From: Isoetes taiwanensis
Lineage: Eukaryota; Streptophyta; Lycopodiopsida; Isoetales; Isoetaceae
DNA: 64,000 bases
Assembly: GCA_021234155.1 (NCBI GenBank)
Contig: JAJEKV010000020.1
Coordinates: 8,354,563-8,418,562, forward strand
Direction of reading: 5' to 3'
In this document: in pieces, positions 54,875-64,000 of the stretch
How positions within the stretch are numbered: the first letter of the stretch is position 1
Layout of the letters: each line of letters opens with the position of its first letter
The notes under the pieces: generated by a model
Seen by the model: only the letters and a program-made list of their open reading frames with translations
What the model was told of the DNA's origin: nothing
The model's database searches: none
Translations under genes and position numbers: made by a program

Positions 54875-55286
54875 ACGTCGCATGCGACGTATCCACGTGG
54901 CTTTTTTATTGCCACGTGGCTTTTCTAATTACACGTGGATTTTCATAATTTTTCTGCGTGACGTCGCATGCGACGTAAACACGTGGCTTTTACGGCACAC
55001 GTGGATTTTTTTGATATTCCACGTGTATATTCCACGTGTCACGTCGCATGCGACGTATACACGTGGCTTTTACAACACACGTGGATTTTTTTGATATTCG
55101 CCGTATATATTCCACGTGTCACGTCGCATGCGACGTCTGTGTCACGTCTGTGTCACGTCTGCCGACGTCGCATGCGACGTGTCTCCAGCGACGTCTGTGT
55201 CACGTCTGTGTCACGTCGTCAGACGTCGCATAGACGTGACCTAGACGTCGCTATAGACGTCGCTAAATGGCCTTTCTCCTGTTGTG
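54875..55286. repeat. Right subterminal palindromes of the CACTA-like element
   Basis: The 16-bp perfect palindrome ACGTCGCATGCGACGT occurs at 54,875, 54,961, 55,041, 55,121 and 55,165, interleaved with CACGTGGCTTTT and TCTGTGTCACG words. Spacing of the first four is about 80 bp. The segment ends with the right terminal inverted repeat. Confidence 0.95.
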
Positions 55287-55870
55287 AATAATGCTTGAAA
55301 CTAGGACCATGCTGGCTGAACTTCTGGACAAGAAAAGAGACAATGCTCAAGTGTTTCGACATCTAAAAGGAAAAGCAGACATATTGCAACGTTGAGAGGA
55401 TCATAGTTGCGAGGATCATAGTGACACCTATGTAAGACTTGCCACCAAAGTACAGAAACTTTAGGATGGAGCAACTTATCCCAAAGTCAGCACCATGTGC
55501 GGGCCCGCATGGATTCTAGGATCTGTAATTGCCATCCATTTGGTAATGGGAGGGGACATGGAGCTAAGAGCAGATGGTATATAGAGCGGACAAAGTATTT
55601 TCCTTTGTGAATCTCCTCGTGACAACCCCATGGCACCCGTTCCGTGACACCGACTTCAACTATGAGGGGCAAGTTCTATTCTATTCTATTCTGCCACTTC
55701 TCTTATACATTTATTTATAGTCCATCAAGGGACAACTCTACAACTGTTTTCCTCATTGGCCCGAGTTTTTCCCTTAATACATGGTGGGACAATCCTGCCT
55801 CTGCAACGATCCAAACCCAACATTTTCAACATCTGAGTATCCCAGAAGCTTCCCGGCATCTAGAAGGATG
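55287..55870 (-). pseudogene. LINE RT C-terminal/zf-RVT relic, 5' half
   Basis: The minus strand reads EEIHKGKYFVRSIYHLL (about 55,600-55,550), WDKLLHPKVSVLWWQVLHRC (about 55,485-55,425) and NVAICLLFL, the typical order of the zinc-binding region following plant LINE RTs. The remaining part continues at 43,958 downwards after the 11.3-kb insertion is removed. A short (TATTC)4 lies at 55,674-55,693. Confidence 0.65.
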
Positions 55871-58824
55871 AACGGGTAGATCCTACTACTTTCAAAAATG
55901 TTGGCCTACTCTTCTCATCAGAAATGGTGCTCATGGATCTTTGCTGTCAGAGCTAGCGCTATGAATCAATCCTTCCATGTAGAGGTTCGCAACTGGAGAA
56001 GGGGCAAATCTTGCCTCTGCTGAAAACAATGTGCATTTGATTTGCCCCTCTGTTGTTTTTAGAGCTTGGAGCTTATCGGCGTCTAGAAATGTGATTATAG
56101 GAGGATATGACCTCGGGGATTCACTTATAGTAAAGGAGATATGCCATTTGTGTTCATAAGATGACCAAAAACACCCGTAGTTTGCTAGCTATTAAAAGCT
56201 AGTTTAACCCCTAAAGATACAGTTTACCCCAAATAGTGGTTAAAAAACCCTAATGGAACTATAGCCACGTCAAATGACCAAAATAAACCCCTATAGTTGA
56301 ACGCACATTTTATGTATACCAAAAAAACGTGAATCCTTGGAGGACATGACATTCGCTCTGGTTTTTATACCAGGATTCGTGTAGTTCTACAAAAATTCTG
56401 ATTGCCATAACGAATTCCAGCAGAGATACTTGAGATTTGCAAGCTTTGGATGATTTTTTTTGCTGGAATTGCAAATCGAAAGTGGTTCTCAAATCTATCA
56501 ATTGCTCAAATCTTTTTAATTGCTCCAACCTGGATTTTCATTTTGGTTATTGGCATCCAAAAGTGCGATTGTAGGAGGACATGACACTCCGTATGATATA
56601 TTTGAAGGCATTTATTTAACATAAATAGCTTTAAATGTAGAATTATTTAGATATCTAACCATGGATTTTGCGATCTTGATTGGACTGTGAAATTAATTAG
56701 AGTTAGTGCTGCATGCTTGCCTTCTAGTTATTTAGGTCCAGACTCCACTATAGCAGAAGTTTGGATGCTTATTGGCAACAATTGCCATGTTCTTGGCAAC
56801 AAATCTAAGTCAAATGCCTGAACTAACATTCCATCGTGCTTAGTTCGCAAATTAAATATATGGCAAGATTTTGACACATCTCTTGGACACTCTCCCCCAC
56901 CACAAAAAAGCCAAATTTTTGAGGCTATGTCAAGAAGTTTCGGCCTCGTGTGGAATCTCAAGCACGATATCATTTGCATGGATGTAGCTCCTTGATTTGT
57001 CCCAGCAAGGATTACTGGGATGGTCTAGCCTTAGTTTTTGTTCTTTTTTCTTTTCGATGGTCAAATGATATGGAATTTTGAATTAAACACATTGATTTAC
57101 TAACCTAAAAGATTATCAAATCCCATGATGATGAGAGTTGAAGGTGAGATAAGAATTTCAGCATAGAGTGTTGCCAAACATAGCATTAGACGAATTGGGC
57201 CTGAAGGTGCCAAATTGTAGCTTCTTTAGAACACTTATTAGAAGTTAGTGTTAGCATGCAAGTTTTTTGTCCATTCAAATATATTTTCAATGTGAGGACA
57301 CTCTTTCTTCTTGAATACGCTAGAACACCAAAAGTGCATATGCTAATAGGTAGATAGATGCATAACAAAAGTATACCATCTCAAATAATTACATCCCAAA
57401 AAACTATGACTGGTCCAAGTAACTCGACATTCACCTATTCACTACATCTCCAAGATAACTGTGTCTTTAGTACTAAACTTAACCTCCTTTCATGGCATTC
57501 CAAATTACGATACAACTTTTGAGTATTGGAGAGTAGAGTCGGTGAATGTTTTGACTTCACATCAATCTTCAAACTGGTAAGTCTATTGGTGATTGGTGAC
57601 GAGAAATATTTAAGCCGCCGCAATAAATTTCTTGTAGATGCAAGCATGTTTAATCTGCTATTGTATCTAAAAATATAAAATGGATATAAACCTGCAATAT
57701 TTGCATTTGGTATTTGTGGGCGGTATTTCTGGCACAGTGGGGCAAAGATTTGGCCCTGTATTGTATGCTAATTCATATTATTGAGATATAATGGAAATCC
57801 CGAGTTTAAAATGTAGTGATGCTGTCGATAAGCTGAAACCCTTTTGGCAGAGCCTGCTTTTCAATGGATTTAATGTGAACTAAAACGTCCTAAACTGGCA
57901 TCAATGAAATGAAACTTCTAAAGATGAAAAAGGGAATGCGTTCGAATCGACAGAGTTAGCGTGGAGTAAAGCCAATAGCCATGCATGAGTTTCAGACCTT
58001 GGTTTTGTAAGAATTATATGTTTATATTACGACAAAGCTCTTTTTATACCATATGTCCAATCGAGACCATAGGATATATCATGCCATTTTTCTGGCAAAA
58101 TGTTAATACCCGTGGATTTGGAACAATGCCACGAATATACTGCCCATCAACGGCTCACAGCCCAACATTAGAAAAAAAAACCCAAAGATAAAAGATCATA
58201 AAAACCCGTAGGTTAGGTTGAATCAATATCAAGGTCGAAGTGAAGATCCGTGTCAAGACCGGGCAATCATTGTGTCAAAATATTTCAAACATTAGTACTA
58301 CGAAGTATCTCCGTAGATTCAAACTCATGTCGATTTGAGAACTCTCTCAGATGATTCGAGCATGTTGCAATAATGCGTTACCTTTCCCTATCCTAATTAG
58401 TCTACATAGAAGTTTCAGTATCAAATTTATTTTGCATGGCACTCCTAGCTTGAAATTGAGAATTCATGGAGATGAGCCAAGATGATCAGAATTACGGATG
58501 GGATGGTGTTCAACAAAGTGCTTTGGGTGGAAGTATGTATTATGAGCTGGAAAAAATGACTCGTTTAAGACTGACGTTTTGCTTTAAGCATATCCATCCC
58601 ACATTCTGATGGAAGTCGTTGCCCTTAGTTGATCTTGGTTTCACTTATCAATTCCATGCCTGTTTTACATAAACAGAAGTAACGAATTAAAATGTACCTG
58701 ATATCTAAACTTTTTTGATGAAGTAAATAATTAGTGAACCCTTTGCTGTAATATGGAAAACATGTCGTCCTGTTGAAGTCTGCAAGAAAGTATGCGGTCA
58801 GATTAGTGTACTTTACGTCCAAAT
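55871..58824. other. Long AT-rich intergenic region, no gene seen
   Basis: Nothing recognisable. The word GAGGA(C/T)ATGAC recurs at about 56,101, 56,339 and 56,575 (loosely 240 bp apart), which may mark an old tandem or dispersed repeat. Confidence 0.45.
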
Positions 58825-58944
58825 AATTGTTAGATAACCTTGCATAAAATGTTCAGCTATGTTTAAAGCAAGGCTACTTTGCTAAGACTATCTAAACATT
58901 TTATCCACTTATCTGAACATTTTATGCAAGGTTATCTAACAATT
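58825..58944. repeat. Perfect 32-bp inverted repeat (foldback, 120 bp)
   Basis: AATTGTTAGATAACCTTGCA... (58,825-58,856) is exactly complementary to 58,913-58,944, with a 56-base loop. No TSD is evident. It could be a small MITE or an RNA foldback (see findings). Confidence 0.9.
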
Positions 58945-59657
58945 AGCCACCCACCCAAGTAGCTTGACCTGATCCAGCTTCCTCTTAGTAAGGACTAAAA
59001 GCTGTCGTCGTAGCCCATTTAAATATAAACCATAAGCCAAATTTGGTGGTAGGGAACTGGCTAGATCTTAAGAGAATAAGCAAAAAGAAGCCCCCATGCC
59101 TTTTACCACCATCTTAGCTTTGGCTGATAGCAGCACGAGCATGCTTGTATATCCAGCTTTTTATATACAGTTCTCTCATGTGCATTTTTTCTATAGTGGT
59201 ATATATTAATAGATACTTTTAAGAAGACACTAAACAATAATGATTCAGAGCAAGCAAAGCAACCATACCAACATAAGTACGCCATTAAACCAAATATTGG
59301 GATGGTAAAACCTGAACCACACAAAAATATATATTAAAAGAAAATTCATTCAACAAAGAAATGGAGAATTTTTTCAATATCTTAATCACCTGTAAGCTGC
59401 CTGGAAATAGAAGCATTACCATCAAATTTGCACTTGCAAGTAATGGCATTTGGTCGCCCCAGATCTTATATGAACATTTTCCAATTTTCAAATAGCCAAT
59501 ACTTGCTACAGGAAAATAGCAATTAGGCCCCCTTCCACATTAGGTTGCTGTCCCATGGAGCACAGTGTTGATTGGACTTCTAATGCTGCATTATGTCCTC
59601 TGTAAGAATCTCCCCAATATCATTTCTATGCTTGCTATGCAGTCAATACTACAGCCT
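58945..59657. other. Downstream region of the PPR gene, no gene seen
   Basis: AT-rich; presumably contains the PPR 3' UTR near its right end. No other gene recognised. Confidence 0.5.
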
Positions 59658-61634
59658 TTAGAAATTGGCATCGCTTTCTTTCATCTCCTGGAAGAGCTTG
59701 GATGCACTATTTAATCTATTTGATTTCTCATATATGTGTATCATAGTAATATAGAGATCCTTCAATGTGATCCCTTCTTGCGTCTTTAACTTGTCAAAAA
59801 GTTCCTCGGCAGCTTTTATTTGACCACCACTACCATAAACTTTGAGCATCTCCCAGTGAGCTGCTTCCTTTAAAATGCAACCATTATCCTGCATTTCATT
59901 ATAAAAATTTTCGGCTTCTCTAAATAAGTGAAGCTGACCATATGCTGTTAAGAGAGCTGTTGCAGTTTCTGTATCAGGAAAAAGTCCTCTCGACTTCATT
60001 TTCTCAAAAACATCAATAATGTTTTTATATTTTTTGTTCCTTCCAAAGAGCAAAATCATCTCTTTATACACAGAACCATCTTTTATTTCTTCTGCTTCTT
60101 CGGCCCTCCAGAACAACCTTGCAGCTTCCTCAAGCTTGCCAGCCTTGGCAAGAATATTAAGGGCAATATCTTTTGGGAGAGTGCCTGTGTTCTTTAACTC
60201 CTGAAGCAAACGTCTTGCATGCGCTATAAGTCCAGCTTTTTCATACACAATAATCATAGACTGGTACAATATCTCATCCATTGGGAATCCTTTAGCACGC
60301 AGTTCTGCAAACAAAAAGGCAGCCTTGTCATATTTTCCAACCTTACCATAAATGCTTATAAGTGTAGAATATGTCACAGCATTCGGTTGTATGCCCCTTT
60401 CCTGCATCTGATGCACAAGCCTTGTTGCTTTCTCATGTTGCCTAACTAAGCCATGAAGATTGATAACTGTGTTATATGTAATAACATTTGGCTCAATTCC
60501 TTTGTTCTGCATATAGTAAAACAGATTAAAAGCTTCCGAGAGCAATTCTGCCTCTCCATAGACTTTAATCATTGTGTTGAAAGTTACAACATTAGGTGGA
60601 AGGTACATATCTTTCATGCTCCAAAAGATGTTCTCTGCTTCCTTCGTCATCTGCAGCTTACCATAGATGTCTATCATCATATTACATGTTGTAAGATCCA
60701 GAGCCAGTCCTTTGGCCTTCATGTCAAAGAAAGCTTGTTTAGCTTCCTTGTATTTTTCTGACTCGGCATATGCATTTATTAGAATGCTGTAAGTTACAGT
60801 ATCAGGATCAATACCTGCAATGCCCATCTCTGATAAAAGAGCCTCAGCCTCTAGGTATAGTTTAGCCTTGCCGAAAATATTCATCATGGAATTATACACT
60901 ACTTTATCAGGGCACATACCTGTCTGTTTCAATTTGTAGAAAAGCATCATGGCTTTGGAATAGTCTTTCAATTTTCCAGCCAGCTCAATAAGTGTGCTGT
61001 AAACTACCAAATCAGGCTGAACACCCCGTTCTTCCATTTGATGGAACCATGACATAGCATTGTCAAATTTTCCAGCCCTGCCAAAGGCACTAATAAGTGT
61101 AGAATAAGTATACTTGTCTGGTGGCACTCCATTTTCCAGCATTTCATTCACAAGACCCTCTGCCAATTTCCACTGGCGCTCTCTTAAAACATTCCTGAGA
61201 ATAATATTATACCCAAAAATACATGGCCTATACCCTCCTTTATCAATCATCCAATCATGAAGGGCTAAGGACCTCTGCCAATCCTGTTCCTTATTCAATA
61301 TAGACATCATGAGTCTCAAAGAAATTTTACCCTTCCAACTGTTCATAACATTCTCAAGTTCGAATTCATCCATTGTATTCTTTAAAGAACTCAAAATATC
61401 ATCAATATTGATTGAATGATCGTATTGACTACTGCTAGTTTTGCCATTTGATCTGCTTTGAGAGGGTCGCCATATTGTGCTGAGTGATGATCCCGCGCTT
61501 TCCCATTTGGGGCTCTTGTTATCTGAGATGGGAAATTCTGTGCAGGATGCATTGCATCTTACAACTCGGCCGGATTGGCGAGTTGGGTGCTCCAAACATA
61601 AAATACCGGGGTTCGTGGCTGTAGAAGAGAACAT
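59658..61634 (-). CDS. P-class pentatricopeptide repeat protein, chloroplast-type (At5g39980/EMB3140-like)
   Basis: An intact intronless frame of 658 residues. The first ~90 residues lack repeats and are serine/arginine-rich with few acids, like a chloroplast transit peptide. From about residue 100 a region SLRLMMSILNKEQDWQRSLA leads into about 13-14 canonical 35-residue P-type repeats (for example PPDKYTYSTLISAFGRAGKF, PDKVVYNSMMNIFGKAKLYL, PNVVTFNTMIKVYGEAELLS) to the C-terminus. There is no E, DYW or SMR domain. The order and wording (DWQRSLAL, DLTTCNMMIDIYG, IYGKVGKYDKAA) agree best with the Arabidopsis At5g39980 family (PDM3/EMB3140) of similar length. P-class proteins bind organellar RNA for processing or stability. 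The start is the first ATG, placed before the transit-like region. Orthology is from memory of the family, not a search. Confidence 0.9.
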   Translation of the reverse strand: MFSSTATNPGILCLEHPTRQSGRVVRCNASCTEFPISDNKSPKWESAGSSLSTIWRPSQSRSNGKTSSSQYDHSINIDDILSSLKNTMDEFELENVMNSWKGKISLRLMMSILNKEQDWQRSLALHDWMIDKGGYRPCIFGYNIILRNVLRERQWKLAEGLVNEMLENGVPPDKYTYSTLISAFGRAGKFDNAMSWFHQMEERGVQPDLVVYSTLIELAGKLKDYSKAMMLFYKLKQTGMCPDKVVYNSMMNIFGKAKLYLEAEALLSEMGIAGIDPDTVTYSILINAYAESEKYKEAKQAFFDMKAKGLALDLTTCNMMIDIYGKLQMTKEAENIFWSMKDMYLPPNVVTFNTMIKVYGEAELLSEAFNLFYYMQNKGIEPNVITYNTVINLHGLVRQHEKATRLVHQMQERGIQPNAVTYSTLISIYGKVGKYDKAAFLFAELRAKGFPMDEILYQSMIIVYEKAGLIAHARRLLQELKNTGTLPKDIALNILAKAGKLEEAARLFWRAEEAEEIKDGSVYKEMILLFGRNKKYKNIIDVFEKMKSRGLFPDTETATALLTAYGQLHLFREAENFYNEMQDNGCILKEAAHWEMLKVYGSGGQIKAAEELFDKLKTQEGITLKDLYITMIHIYEKSNRLNSASKLFQEMKESDANF

Positions 61635-62289
61635 GGATAAGGAGGGAAGTATGTCTCGCAGCGGACTATGTGTGTAATTTTTTTAATTAAGCAAAATTTC
61701 CTCTAGCTTCCTCTCAAATCCTCAAGTAATGGCCTTCCAAATCCAATCAAATCTTCTTCTAAGCACAACAATGGTGTGGAATCTTGAAAACTTGTAAAGC
61801 GGTAATATTTTTAAAGGTAAAAGAAATGGGCTGCTCCTTCAAGATATAGCATTTTCAATACATTCCTAGGGAGGAAGTGGTAAGCCTTAGGCAGCATTGC
61901 AACAAATTCAAAGGAAGACAATCGAGAAGAGGTTTCTATATTTAACAATTGAATCTTAAAAAACATGTTTGGAAGGGCGGAGGTTTTGTCCTATGTCTTA
62001 TCCTACTATATGTAAGGTTTCACATAAGGTTTCACATAAGTTTTTCTAGCTGTAGAATAGTATTTTAAGAAGATATGAAGCTTGAGACTAGAGAGTTATC
62101 ATAACTAGAGAAAGTTAGAGGGTACAATTTTTTAAGAATATAAATGACTAGTAAACGGGTGTCTGGCAATGTTGGGCGTTCTAGCTATGACAACTGCTGA
62201 TGTTTGCCTTATGATTGTTTGTGTTGGATTTAACACATTTAGACGCTGTGAAATACAAATAAGGCAGCAATAAAGTTGTAATGCTGATG
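61635..62289. other. Upstream region of the PPR gene, no other gene seen
   Basis: AT-rich presumed promoter. A duplicated word AAGGTTTCACATAAG lies at 62,015-62,040. No clear TATA box assigned. Confidence 0.45.
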
Positions 62290-63521
62290 ATGTTTCGCTT
62301 ATGATACATATAGCTGCCAGTATGCAACAACATTTACATGCTCTGTACAGTTTTTCTGAGAACACGGGTCTGCGTGTTAATCTCCAAAAGACCAAGCTCT
62401 TGGTAGTTCAATCTTCTCGGCACATTCCAACTTTGCATTATAATAGCCATGAAGTTGAAGTTGTAGATAGCTAAAGTATTTTGGTAAAGAGTTCTATAAG
62501 AATGCACATTGAAAACAGTGTATTGCCAAGCGTGTGACTGTTAGCTGGAGAGCACTCTATGCAATGCAAAACAGTTGTTTTCATGCAGAGATTAACGATT
62601 GGTCACGGGAAGCCCATTTGTTTTGGGCTTTACCAGAGCCTGTTTTACTGTATAGTTATTAAGTACGGGGGCGTGCCATTAGTGCTAATGCTTGGGAGAG
62701 CTTGGAACGGGTGCAAAAGTCCTTTCTTACTTACAGCCTAGGAGTCAAAACTATAGTGCCCTATGCTATCCTTTTACAAGAGACAAGTTTTTGGCCTTTT
62801 CAACGTTCTGCCATGAAGCGCCATCTGGTAAGGTGCATCACATGGATGATGATCGGTATTCTCCTCTCGCACTTGCTATGGAAGAATCTCCCCAGCGTTT
62901 GAAACGATGTTGGAAAGAGAATTGTAATGCATGGTTTGCCCTCTAATCTGTGCAACTGGAACACTGCATGGTGCTTGCTAGTTCTAATCCTGAGCTTTTG
63001 CAACAATATCTCGATGGTCGTTTTTCTCAGAAGATGTGGAATGCAGTTATCTTGACCCAAGTTAAAACTGGTCATTATCATACATATATAAATCCCACTT
63101 TGGCACCAAGATAACAAGCTTATTTGCTTGCTTCCTTGCCCAGAAAAAAGCTTGTAACTATTGCATCAATTTGCACAGGGTCCCACAAGCTATGGATTGA
63201 GACAAGCGGCCATAATTGCCATGAGAAGCGAGATTATGTGTATATTGCCAATTACAAGTTATTGAAGATGAAAGCCATATTTTGCTAAGATATCCTGCTT
63301 TTGAGATGGTCAGGAATCATTATTTGACTTTAATATTCCATTCCACGCTCCCATAACTTCTCACCCATCTGTGCATGACTTGGCATTATACATACTTGAG
63401 GTTCTAGATGAGCGTCTTCAATTACTGGGCTCTCAGTAGTCATGGTCTACTTATAGTTTTAAATCTTATGTACATCAGCTTGGGGATTAGCTTGAAGAGC
63501 CAGGGATGCTGCTACAGTGAG

Positions 63522-63522
<1 letters not shown>
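62290..63522 (+). mobile_element. LINE ORF2 C-terminal remnant with (GATA)n tail
   Basis: Across frames: RVNLQKTKLLVVQSSRHIP (62,370-62,428), LERVQKSFLTYSLGVKTIVP (62,701-62,760), LASLPRKKLVTIASICTGSH (63,125-63,184), HKLWIET, and the equivalent of the zinc motif near 63,240-63,320. The order equals that of the 2.6-, 4.2- and 6.2-kb copies. The 3' UTR ends CCAGGGATGCTGCTACAGTG and then (GATA)n, different from the CCGTGGACG ends of the other copies. Many frameshifts. Confidence 0.75.
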
Positions 63523-63610
<88 letters not shown>

Positions 63611-63611
63611 T
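63523..63611 (+). repeat. (GATA)n microsatellite
   Basis: About 22 uninterrupted GATA units. It is shared as tail by the plus-strand LINE on its left and a minus-strand SINE-like fragment on its right. Confidence 0.95.
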
Positions 63612-63684
63612 TGTTTTAACGTCACTTCACTAGACAGCATCCAATTGGACATGTAACCACACACCATACTACATTGCTCGTTTG
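63612..63684 (-). mobile_element. SINE-like 3' end fragment, related to 19.8 kb
   Basis: On the minus strand: ACATGTCCAATTGGATGCTG, TCTAGTGAAGTGACGTTAAA, then (CTAT)n. This parallels ATATGTCCTCATGGATGCTG and GGCATGACGTAAAAA of the 19,816-19,930 element. The head region is not clearly tRNA-like here. Confidence 0.55.
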
Positions 63685-63850
63685 GTATACATACCTGAGG
63701 TTCTAGATGAGCGTCTTCAATTACTGGGCTCTCAGTAGTCATCATGGTCTACTTATAGTTTTAAATCTTATGTACATCAGCTTGGGGATTAGCTGAAGAG
63801 CCAGGGATGCTGCTGCAGACTGGTGGAGAGATAGATAGATAGATAGATAG
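63685..63850 (+). repeat. Second copy of the LINE 3' UTR with short GATA tail
   Basis: About 130 bp from TATACATAC through TTGAGGTTCTAGATGAGCGT-like text to GGGATGCTGCTGCAG repeats 63,387-63,518 in the same orientation with few differences, again ending in GATA units (63,833-63,850). Confidence 0.85.
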
Positions 63851-63909
63851 AGGGCATAAAATTGATACTGGGTAGCAGAAATCACCGTCCGGACGTCGCT
63901 TAAAGTGCT

Positions 63910-63973
63910 TAAACGCAGCGATTTTTCAGCACATAATAAGCTAAACGCAGCGATTTTTCAGCACATAATAAGC
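63910..63973 (+). repeat. Perfect 32-bp tandem duplication at the window edge
   Basis: TAAACGCAGCGATTTTTCAG followed by CACATAATAAGC occurs twice head to tail. Upstream lies GTCCGGAC, a palindrome. This may be the edge of another subterminal-repeat element that runs off the window. Confidence 0.85.
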
Positions 63974-64000
63974 ATTTAACGTGCGGTGCAAGCACCTGAT

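Larger units (their letters stand above)
43959..55286. mobile_element. 11.3-kb CACTA-like non-autonomous DNA transposon carrying a satellite array
   Basis: The ends are inverted over 30 bp: left CACAACAAGCGAATGGTCAT and TTAGCGACGT (43,959-43,988), and the complement of the right end reads CACAACAGGAGAAAGGCCAT and TTAGCGACGT, matching at 26 of 30 positions. The flanks are AAT on both sides (43,956-43,958; 55,287-55,289), a 3-bp TSD. CAC termini, a 3-bp TSD, TTTAGCGACG after the terminus and dense palindromic subterminal repeats are CACTA-superfamily characters; the terminus is CACAA rather than CACTA. The insertion splits one LINE relic, which independently supports the borders. No transposase was found; the body is a ~1.125-kb tandem array, a pyrimidine tract, tRNA-like repeats and a small spliced gene remnant. 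Confidence 0.85.

Overview
The window looks like a repeat-dense nuclear segment of a land-plant genome, probably a large one. Evidence: an intronless plant AMT1 ammonium transporter, a core histone H2B, a P-class PPR protein, spliced plant gene fragments, Ty3/gypsy and TRIM LTR debris with an initiator-tRNA-Met primer site, plant-type hAT, CACTA-like and Mutator-like elements, and many LINE copies. A fern or other non-angiosperm vascular plant fits (inference only; nothing fixes the species). There are no operons, CRISPR arrays or other prokaryotic features.

Only three genes look intact: histone H2B (12,286-12,603, +), AMT1-type ammonium transporter (20,899-22,407, +) and a chloroplast-type P-class PPR protein (59,658-61,634, -). 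They are 8-37 kb apart and functionally unrelated; almost everything else is transposon or broken gene.

Layout: 0-2.3 kb, 3' end of a Ty3/gypsy element plus a 923-bp LTR. 2.6-9.6 kb, three LINE copies (+,-,+) sharing a 3' end but with different microsatellite tails. 10.5-11.3 kb, broken hAT transposase. 12-13 kb, H2B. 13.3-20.4 kb, MITEs, SINE-like pieces, a 9-bp-TSD Mutator-like MITE and a cluster of exon fragments. 20.7-22.6 kb, AMT1. 22.6-27.2 kb, mostly featureless AT-rich DNA. 27.25-35.25 kb, an 8-kb terminal-inverted-repeat transposon with convergent gene remnants. 35.7-37.6 kb, fragments of four or more unrelated cellular genes. 38.7-40 kb, LINE piece and PPR pseudogene hit by a TRIM LTR. 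41.6-42.9 kb, an ORF1-only LINE derivative with a 15-bp target duplication. 43.96-55.29 kb, an 11.3-kb CACTA-like element (3-bp TSD AAT, inverted termini, palindromic subterminal repeats) carrying a ~1.125-kb-period tandem array and inserted into an older LINE relic. 58.8 kb, a perfect 32-bp inverted repeat. 59.7-61.6 kb, PPR gene. 62.3-63.9 kb, LINE remnant with a duplicated tail.

The strongest candidates for something undescribed are the satellite-filled CACTA-like element, the 8-kb two-gene transposon whose minus-strand product belongs to a transposase-like family I cannot name, and the LINE/SINE system in which a common 3' end is followed by different microsatellites. All functional statements are from reading the sequence; no database search was run.
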